Of a stretch of DNA of 17,793 bases, positions 13,642 through 17,793 are shown in pieces. Position numbers and translations under genes: made by a program. The notes under the pieces were generated by a model. The model did no database searches, was not told the origin of the DNA, and worked only from the letters and a program-made list of their open reading frames with translations. Origin of the DNA: TMED14 sp041158165 (lineage in GTDB: Bacteria > Bacteroidota > Bacteroidia > Flavobacteriales > Schleiferiaceae); NCBI GenBank assembly GCA_041158165.1, contig JBEBBW010000030.1:1-17793 (forward strand). Direction: 5' to 3'. Position 1 is the first letter of the stretch; each line of letters opens with the position of its first letter.

Positions 13642-15017
13642 TACGCCAACTGCGCCAACAGGTCGTGCTTGCTGACAATATGGTCGCCGTGTTCCGTGTG
13701 CACAATCAAGGCGTTGAACGCAGATCCCATAGCGTGAACGCCGTCGTGCAAACTCGCGGAGGCAGGCAGGCTAGGGAAGGGGGCGCCCATTGCGGTGCGC
13801 ACTAACTGCTGAATTCCGCCATCGCCCGACGTCAATGCGGTGATTACATGGGATTCCGTGAGGCTGCCCACGTAGTTGCTGCCGTCGTGGACGGGAAGCT
13901 GGCTGATGCCGAAGCGCTTGAACTGCACAATGGCGTTGTTGATCGGCTCCTCGGGGCCGATGGTGACCAGGGGTCGAGCGGCGCGACCTTGAACCGCTTC
14001 GCCCAGGGTTTTCCACTCCTCTCGAAGGAATCCGCGCTCGCGCATCCAGTCGTCGTTGTAAATTTTTCCGACGTAGCGGCTGCCGTGGTCGTGGAACAGC
14101 ACCACGGTGACGGCGTCGGCCGGCAGCAAGTACTTCAGCTGGCGCAGGCCTTGAAACGCGGAGCCGCAGGAGTATCCGAGCAACAGCCCTTCGCGGAGCG
14201 CCAGTTCCCGAGCTGCCAATGCCCCGTCTCGGTCGGTCACTTTTTCAAAGCGATCGATCAAGCTGAAATCCACGTTTTTGGGAAGGATGTCTTCGCCAAT
14301 TCCTTCTGTGATGTATCCGTAAATTTCTTTGGTGTCAAACTCGCCCGTTTCATGGTATTTTTTGAACACGGAACCGTAGGTATCCACACCCCAAATCTGA
14401 ATGTTTGGGTTTTTCTCTTTTAGATACTGAGCGACGCCCGAAATGGTGCCGCCGGTGCCAACGCCCACGATAAAGTGGGTGATTCGCCCCTGAGTCTGCT
14501 CCCAAATTTCAGGCCCCGTTGTTTCGTAGTGTGCCTGTCGGTTGCTCAGGTTGTCGTACTGGTTGGGGAAAAACGAGTTCGGGATCTCGGCATTGAGCCG
14601 GCGCGCTACCGAATAGTAGGAGTCGGGATGCTCGGGCGACACGTTGGTCGGGCACACGTGGATTTCGGCGCCGAGCGCACGGAGCACGTCCATTTTTTCT
14701 TTGGACTGCTTGTCGCTCATCGTGCAAATCAAGCGGTAGCCTTTGACGACGGCTGCCAGGGCAAGCCCCATGCCGGTATTACCCGAGGTGCATTCGATGA
14801 TCGTGCCTCCTGGTTTGAGGCGGCCGTCTTTTTCGGCGTCTTCGACCATTTTCAGGGCCATGCGGTCCTTGGTAGAATGGCCGGGATTAAAATACTCTAC
14901 CTTGGCGAGGACCTCACCAGGAATATCCTGTGCGAGTTGGTTTAGGCGAATCATTGGCGTCCGGCCAATAGTCTCTAAAATGCTGCCGTAAACGGGCGGA
15001 ATCTGTCGGTTCATCAT
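13641..15017 (-). CDS. Cystathionine beta-synthase-like PLP enzyme with C-terminal CBS domain pair
   Basis: A 458-residue fold-type II PLP enzyme followed by a pair of CBS domains. The catalytic part (about 1-330) has the PLP lysine (Lys50) in NPGHSTKDRMA, the phosphate-side TSGNTGMGLA (about 77-86), GVGTGGTISG (about 186-195) and YSCGSAFQG (about 283-291). The EGIGEDILPKN segment is more like cystathionine beta-synthase than O-acetylserine sulfhydrylase. The C-terminal about 110 residues contain two CBS motifs (GISQLPVHDGSNYVGSLTE and a final NALIVHTEHGDHIVSKHDLL), which often bind adenosyl ligands. It probably condenses serine and homocysteine to cystathionine in transsulfuration; cysteine synthesis remains possible. 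Its start overlaps the stop of the Rrf2 gene (ATGA), so it is probably translated from the same mRNA. Confidence 0.9.
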   Translation of the reverse strand: MMNRQIPPVYGSILETIGRTPMIRLNQLAQDIPGEVLAKVEYFNPGHSTKDRMALKMVEDAEKDGRLKPGGTIIECTSGNTGMGLALAAVVKGYRLICTMSDKQSKEKMDVLRALGAEIHVCPTNVSPEHPDSYYSVARRLNAEIPNSFFPNQYDNLSNRQAHYETTGPEIWEQTQGRITHFIVGVGTGGTISGVAQYLKEKNPNIQIWGVDTYGSVFKKYHETGEFDTKEIYGYITEGIGEDILPKNVDFSLIDRFEKVTDRDGALAARELALREGLLLGYSCGSAFQGLRQLKYLLPADAVTVVLFHDHGSRYVGKIYNDDWMRERGFLREEWKTLGEAVQGRAARPLVTIGPEEPINNAIVQFKRFGISQLPVHDGSNYVGSLTESHVITALTSGDGGIQQLVRTAMGAPFPSLPASASLHDGVHAMGSAFNALIVHTEHGDHIVSKHDLLAQLA

Positions 15018-15487
15018 GGGGTGCGAAGGTAGGGTGTGGGCCGAAGGATGTTCCGTTGGGCCAAGGTCAGTTGGGAAGCGCGTGCCACCAAGTCGGCCAA
15101 ACTAATGGACTTGAGGGCGTGCACGGTTTCGTTGCGCACCTGAACGAGTGCGTCTTGAAGGGCGCAAGCTTGGGGATTTGGGCACGCTGCGCAAGGTTCA
15201 TAAAAGCGGTGCGAGGCACAGGGCAGAAGGGCTATGGGACCTTCGACGACGCGCAAGATGTCGGCTAGCGAAACGTCTTCAGGCCGCAAGGCAAGCTGGT
15301 AGCCGCCGTTTCGTCCAGGTTCAGCATGAAGCAACTCGGCCTCACGAAGCTCGCCTAGAATTTGCTCCAAAAACCGGCGCGGGCTGTTGCAGGCAGCCGC
15401 CAATTTGGCGGTGGAAAAGCGTTCGCCCGGGTGCTGCGCGAGGTGCTGCAGCGCGTGAAGGGCGTACACGCTTTTTCGGTTTAGCAT
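15014..15487 (-). CDS. Rrf2 family transcriptional regulator with four-cysteine cluster
   Basis: A 157-residue Rrf2 protein, the family of IscR, NsrR and CymR. The winged helix-turn-helix spans about residues 5-65 (KSVYALHALQHLAQHPGERF, FSTAKLAAACNSPRRFLEQI, GRNGGYQLA). The cysteine region LPCASHRFYEPCAACPNPQA contains Cys90, Cys99, Cys102 and Cys108; the IscR/NsrR cluster uses three cysteines in this place, so an iron-sulfur cluster or other redox metal site is plausible. The start overlaps the nuclease stop by 7 nt (ATGCTAA) and the stop overlaps the CBS-like start (ATGA). Lying directly upstream of a sulfur amino acid enzyme, it may, like CymR, control cysteine supply in response to thiol or iron-sulfur status; that is inference from family and position. 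Confidence 0.9.
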   Translation of the reverse strand: MLNRKSVYALHALQHLAQHPGERFSTAKLAAACNSPRRFLEQILGELREAELLHAEPGRNGGYQLALRPEDVSLADILRVVEGPIALLPCASHRFYEPCAACPNPQACALQDALVQVRNETVHALKSISLADLVARASQLTLAQRNILRPTPYLRTP

Positions 15488-16260
15488 GCGTAGATGCGGT
15501 TCAAAATGCTCGCGAGGCGAATGCCTGCTTGAACAAGCCGCTCCTCAAGCCGAGGGTAGTTTTCGTATCCGTAGCGGTAGCTCAGGTTGTCCACGTCGGC
15601 AGGCGGGTAGATTCCGGCCATGCGAAGCGCTTTGGATTCGTTGGCCCAGTCGAGGTAGGTTCCGCTTTGGTACTGCTTCACGCGGTCCTGGGGTGTGGTG
15701 CGAAGCAGGTGCTGGCTGTATTCGGTGTACGACAGCTGCTGGCCGTCGATCAGGTCACTGTCCCACACGCGATGCAGGTTTGTGCTTTTGCCGAAGTACT
15801 TGATTTTGATGTCGTTGCCGCCCTTGTCGTCACCTCGGCCCACGTGAAGGGGCTGGTGAAGGTCGCCGATGAGGTGCACGAGTATCTTGAGCGCGGCGGC
15901 CTCTCCGCCGTGCTTGAACTTCTTGGTTTCCAGTTCGCGGGTGATTTCCTCGAGCTTCATTAATATGTCTCCTTGGCTTGGCGTGCCGGCTTCCGCGTAG
16001 GACTGGTGGTCGCCAATGGTGCAGTAGTGCCAGGGGTCCCAGTGGTCGTAGGCTTTGTCGGATTTAACCTCGTCCATCCACGTGGAGCACATTGCGAGGC
16101 TTTCGCCCTGCAGGATAGCAGAGAGTTTTTTTTCTACACAGGGCTTTAAGTTGGCTGTAGCGATTTCTCCCACGATTCGGTGGCCAATTTGGCCCCAACC
16201 CATGGCGGCATGGGTAGCCCCCCACAGCAGGGCCGCAAGAACAAGTATTTTTTGACGCAT
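15481..16260 (-). CDS. Secreted S1/P1-type zinc nuclease
   Basis: A 259-residue exported nuclease of the S1/P1 family, which cuts single-stranded DNA and RNA and 3'-nucleotides using three zinc ions. The signal peptide (1-21) would be cleaved right before Trp22, which in P1 is the N-terminal zinc ligand. All nine ligands can be placed: Trp22, His27, Asp63, His78, His129, Asp133, His139, His163 and Asp167, in the motifs WGQIGH, WMDE, DPWHY, HLIGDLHQPLH and NLHRVWDSD. Spacings agree closely with nuclease P1. The frame stays open upstream, but ATG 16260 is the start that gives the signal peptide. The gene is the head of an overlapping nuclease-Rrf2-CBS unit, behind an exact -7 box. It probably scavenges phosphate or nucleosides from external nucleic acid. 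Confidence 0.93.
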   Translation of the reverse strand: MRQKILVLAALLWGATHAAMGWGQIGHRIVGEIATANLKPCVEKKLSAILQGESLAMCSTWMDEVKSDKAYDHWDPWHYCTIGDHQSYAEAGTPSQGDILMKLEEITRELETKKFKHGGEAAALKILVHLIGDLHQPLHVGRGDDKGGNDIKIKYFGKSTNLHRVWDSDLIDGQQLSYTEYSQHLLRTTPQDRVKQYQSGTYLDWANESKALRMAGIYPPADVDNLSYRYGYENYPRLEERLVQAGIRLASILNRIYAC

Positions 16261-16263
16261 GCT

Positions 16264-16271
16264 CAAAGGTA
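16264..16271 (-). promoter_or_regulatory. Predicted -7 box of the nuclease operon
   Basis: TACCTTTG on the minus strand is an exact TAnnTTTG match, only 3 nt before the nuclease ATG. The transcript would be essentially leaderless. No clear -33 TTG lies at 19 nt; a CAA (minus TTG) occurs 14 nt upstream. Confidence 0.5.
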
Positions 16272-16292
16272 GCACGCCGGCAGCGCAAGCCC

Positions 16293-16300
16293 TACCTTCG
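16293..16300 (+). promoter_or_regulatory. Predicted -7 box of the acetyltransferase gene
   Basis: TACCTTCG differs from TAnnTTTG at one base and ends 6 nt before the ATG at 16307. It shares the 46-bp divergent gap with the nuclease operon box. Confidence 0.35.
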
Positions 16301-16306
16301 TAGTCC

Positions 16307-16885
16307 ATGGAAGCAGCGGAATTTTTTGCACACCCCACCGCCGTGATCGACGAGGGTGCCGTGATCGGTGCCGGTTCGAAGATTTGGCATTTTACCCACG
16401 TCATGCCGGGCGCAATACTGGGCGAAGGCTGTAATCTTGGCCAGAATGTGGTCGTTTCGCCGGGCGTCCGCCTCGGTCGCAACGTGAAGGTTCAAAACAA
16501 CGTGAGCATCTACACGGGCGTGACCTGCGACGACGACGTCTTCCTCGGTCCGAGCTGCGTGTTTACCAACGTGACCAATCCACGGTCCGCTGTGAACCGC
16601 CGCGACCAGTATGCCACTACCCACGTCGGGAAAGGGGCAAGCATCGGGGCGAATGCCACCATCGTTTGTGGGCACGACATCGGAGCGTTTGCCTTTATCG
16701 GTGCCGGTGCCGTGGTAACCAAAAACGTGAAAGACTACGCGCTCGTCGTGGGCAACCCCTCGCGCCAAATCGGATGGATGAGCGAGTACGGACACCGACT
16801 TGAATTTGATGCGAACGGCCGCGCAACCTGCCCTGAGTCGGGCGAAACCTACGTGCTTCGCGACGGACACGTGACCAAAAGCTAA
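16307..16885 (+). CDS. WlbB/WbpD-type UDP-amino-sugar N-acetyltransferase (hexapeptide repeat)
   Basis: A 192-residue left-handed beta-helix acyltransferase. Hexapeptide repeats run from about residue 10 to 140 (AVIDEGAVIGAGSKI, GAILGEGCNLGQNVVV, ASIGANATIVCGHDIG, AFIGAGAVVTKNV). The WHFTHVMPGA start, the CVFTNVTNPRS segment (about 84-94) and the QIGWMSEYGHRLEF ending (about 154-167) are typical of WlbB/WbpD. Those enzymes transfer an acetyl group from acetyl-CoA to the 3-amino group of UDP-2-acetamido-3-amino-2,3-dideoxy-glucuronate, giving a diacetamido sugar for O-antigen or capsule. After the helix is a short CPESGETYVL tail, also seen in relatives. The partner dehydrogenase, aminotransferase and epimerase genes are not in the window, so the sugar made here is uncertain. 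The next gene starts 26 nt downstream. Confidence 0.88.
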   Translation: MEAAEFFAHPTAVIDEGAVIGAGSKIWHFTHVMPGAILGEGCNLGQNVVVSPGVRLGRNVKVQNNVSIYTGVTCDDDVFLGPSCVFTNVTNPRSAVNRRDQYATTHVGKGASIGANATIVCGHDIGAFAFIGAGAVVTKNVKDYALVVGNPSRQIGWMSEYGHRLEFDANGRATCPESGETYVLRDGHVTKS

Positions 16886-16911
16886 GCAACCTAAAAATAC
16901 CCTTGATCGAC

Positions 16912-17793
16912 ATGAATTACCCCATTGAAGCACAGCATTCCGAGGAGCTTGAACTAATTCGCTCAGCAGCCGCCGAGTTCGCAGCACAGCGCATCGCCCC
17001 CCACGTGATGGAGTGGGATGAGGCCCAGATTTTCCCCAAAGAGCTTTTTCACGAAATGGGTAAGCTAGGCTTTTTGGGCGTGCTGGTGAGCCCGGAATAC
17101 GGTGGTGCCGGCATGGGCTACGCCGAGTACATTACGATTGTCGACGAGATTTCCCAGGTTTGCGGCAGCATCGGTCTGAGCGTGGCCGCCCACAATTCCC
17201 TGTGCACCCAGCACATAAACCAGTTCGGAACCGAAGAGCAAAAGCGCCGGTGGCTTCCGAAACTCGCTACCGGTGAGTGGATTGGCGCTTGGGGCCTCAC
17301 CGAAACCGGAACGGGTAGCGATGCGGGGGGCATGAATACGACCGCCGTCCGCCACGAAAACGGCTGGATGCTCAACGGCAGCAAGAACTTCATTACCCAC
17401 GCTATCAGCGGCGACGTGGCCGTCGTTATCGCCCGAACCGGCGAAAAAGGAGATAGCCACGGTATGACCGCATTCGTAGTAGAAAAAGGTACGCCGGGCT
17501 TCCAGGGAGGCCGAAAGGAAAACAAGCTGGGAATGCGCGCCAGCGAGACCGCAGGGCTCTTTTTTGATCAGTGCTTTGTTCCTGACAATCAAGTGCTTGG
17601 CAACGTGGGCGAGGGCTTTATTCAGTCCATGAAAGTTCTTGACGGAGGACGCATTTCGATTGCTGCACTCAGCCTGGGAATCGCTAAGGGTGCGCACAAA
17701 GCTGCGCTCAGATACAGCCGCGAACGCGAGCAATTTGGTCAACCCATTGGCGATTTTCAGGGTATAGCGTTCAAGTTGGCAGAAATGTCGACG
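16912..17793 (+). CDS. Acyl-CoA dehydrogenase, 3'-truncated by window edge
   Basis: An open frame of 294 codons runs from ATG 16912 to the last base, about three quarters of a typical 380-residue FAD-dependent acyl-CoA dehydrogenase. The helical N-terminal domain leads to the middle beta domain, whose signature GAWGLTETGTGSDAGGM (about 125-141) binds FAD and substrate. The start of the C-terminal domain has RYSREREQFGQPIGDFQGI, the second family signature. The catalytic glutamate region is beyond the window, so short-chain, branched-chain and other classes cannot be separated safely. The enzyme would make the alpha-beta double bond in acyl-CoA in fatty-acid or branched-chain amino acid breakdown, passing electrons to ETF. 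A box one base from consensus (TACCCTTG, 16898-16905) lies 6 nt before the ATG, so it may have its own promoter despite following the acetyltransferase by 26 nt. Confidence 0.95.
   Translation, partial: MNYPIEAQHSEELELIRSAAAEFAAQRIAPHVMEWDEAQIFPKELFHEMGKLGFLGVLVSPEYGGAGMGYAEYITIVDEISQVCGSIGLSVAAHNSLCTQHINQFGTEEQKRRWLPKLATGEWIGAWGLTETGTGSDAGGMNTTAVRHENGWMLNGSKNFITHAISGDVAVVIARTGEKGDSHGMTAFVVEKGTPGFQGGRKENKLGMRASETAGLFFDQCFVPDNQVLGNVGEGFIQSMKVLDGGRISIAALSLGIAKGAHKAALRYSREREQFGQPIGDFQGIAFKLAEMST

Noticed and set aside
15148..15963. 271-codon plus-strand open frame across the Rrf2 and nuclease genes
   Set aside because: It spans two well-identified minus-strand genes, and its product has no domain pattern.
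16261..16482. Upstream extension of the nuclease gene to 333 residues
   Set aside because: The extra 74 residues run antisense through the acetyltransferase gene and hide the signal peptide. ATG 16260 gives a standard secreted S1/P1 nuclease with Trp at the mature N-terminus.
16292..16987. 231-codon minus-strand open frame over the acetyltransferase and acyl-CoA dehydrogenase start
   Set aside because: Antisense to two recognised genes; no motif, signal peptide or promoter supports it.
17065..17742. 225-codon minus-strand open frame near the right end
   Set aside because: Fully antisense to the acyl-CoA dehydrogenase, whose signatures are clear on the plus strand.
1..17793. CRISPR array, insertion sequence, prophage or toxin-antitoxin module
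   Set aside because: I saw no spaced repeats, transposase, integrase, terminal inverted repeats or toxin-antitoxin pair; the PIN domain here is part of a PhoH fusion, not a VapC toxin.

Overview
The window looks like a contiguous piece of a Bacteroidota chromosome, probably a GC-rich member of the Flavobacteriales. The evidence is the gene content: bacillithiol enzyme BshC, NusB with a long N-terminal extension, a DUF1573 lipoprotein next to YajC, a fused lycopene cyclase with CrtZ, and bS16 with a long tail. Several genes are also preceded by the Bacteroidota -7 promoter box TAnnTTTG, and Shine-Dalgarno sequences are scarce. There are 18 protein-coding genes, two of them cut by the window ends, packed with very little intergenic space. 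I saw no rRNA, tRNA, CRISPR array, insertion sequence, prophage or conventional defence island.

Layout. 1-4841 (+): the 3' part of bshC, then guaA behind its own -7 box, followed without a break by a periplasmic-binding-fold protein, crtZ and a lycopene cyclase. 4885-6609 (+): nusB, DUF1573 lipoprotein and yajC, closed by a bidirectional hairpin terminator. 6688-7856 (-): a Crp/Fnr-type regulator followed by a small membrane TPR-like protein. 7992-9344 (+): a PIN-PhoH ATPase, divergent from the regulator, with an 11-bp tandem repeat between them. 9412-10998 (-): pckA with a strong terminator. 11061-12398 (+): a saccharopine dehydrogenase-family protein divergent from pckA. 12386-13531 (-): rpsP-rimM. 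13641-16260 (-): S1/P1 nuclease, Rrf2 regulator and cystathionine beta-synthase-like enzyme, joined by overlapping start and stop codons. 16307-17793 (+): a WlbB/WbpD-type sugar N-acetyltransferase and the 5' part of an acyl-CoA dehydrogenase.

How the genes fit together. Most are housekeeping: purine synthesis, transcription antitermination, protein export, ribosome assembly, gluconeogenesis, lysine and sulfur amino acid metabolism, and fatty or branched-chain acid oxidation. The pigment pair would make lycopene into beta-carotene and then zeaxanthin, but crtB and crtI are not in the window. The more unusual parts are the coupled nuclease/Rrf2/CBS unit, -7 boxes only 3-6 nt from several start codons (implying leaderless or nearly leaderless mRNAs), and the tandem repeat in the crp/phoH gap. 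I found no convincing wholly new system; the findings are candidate regulatory and operon-level observations.
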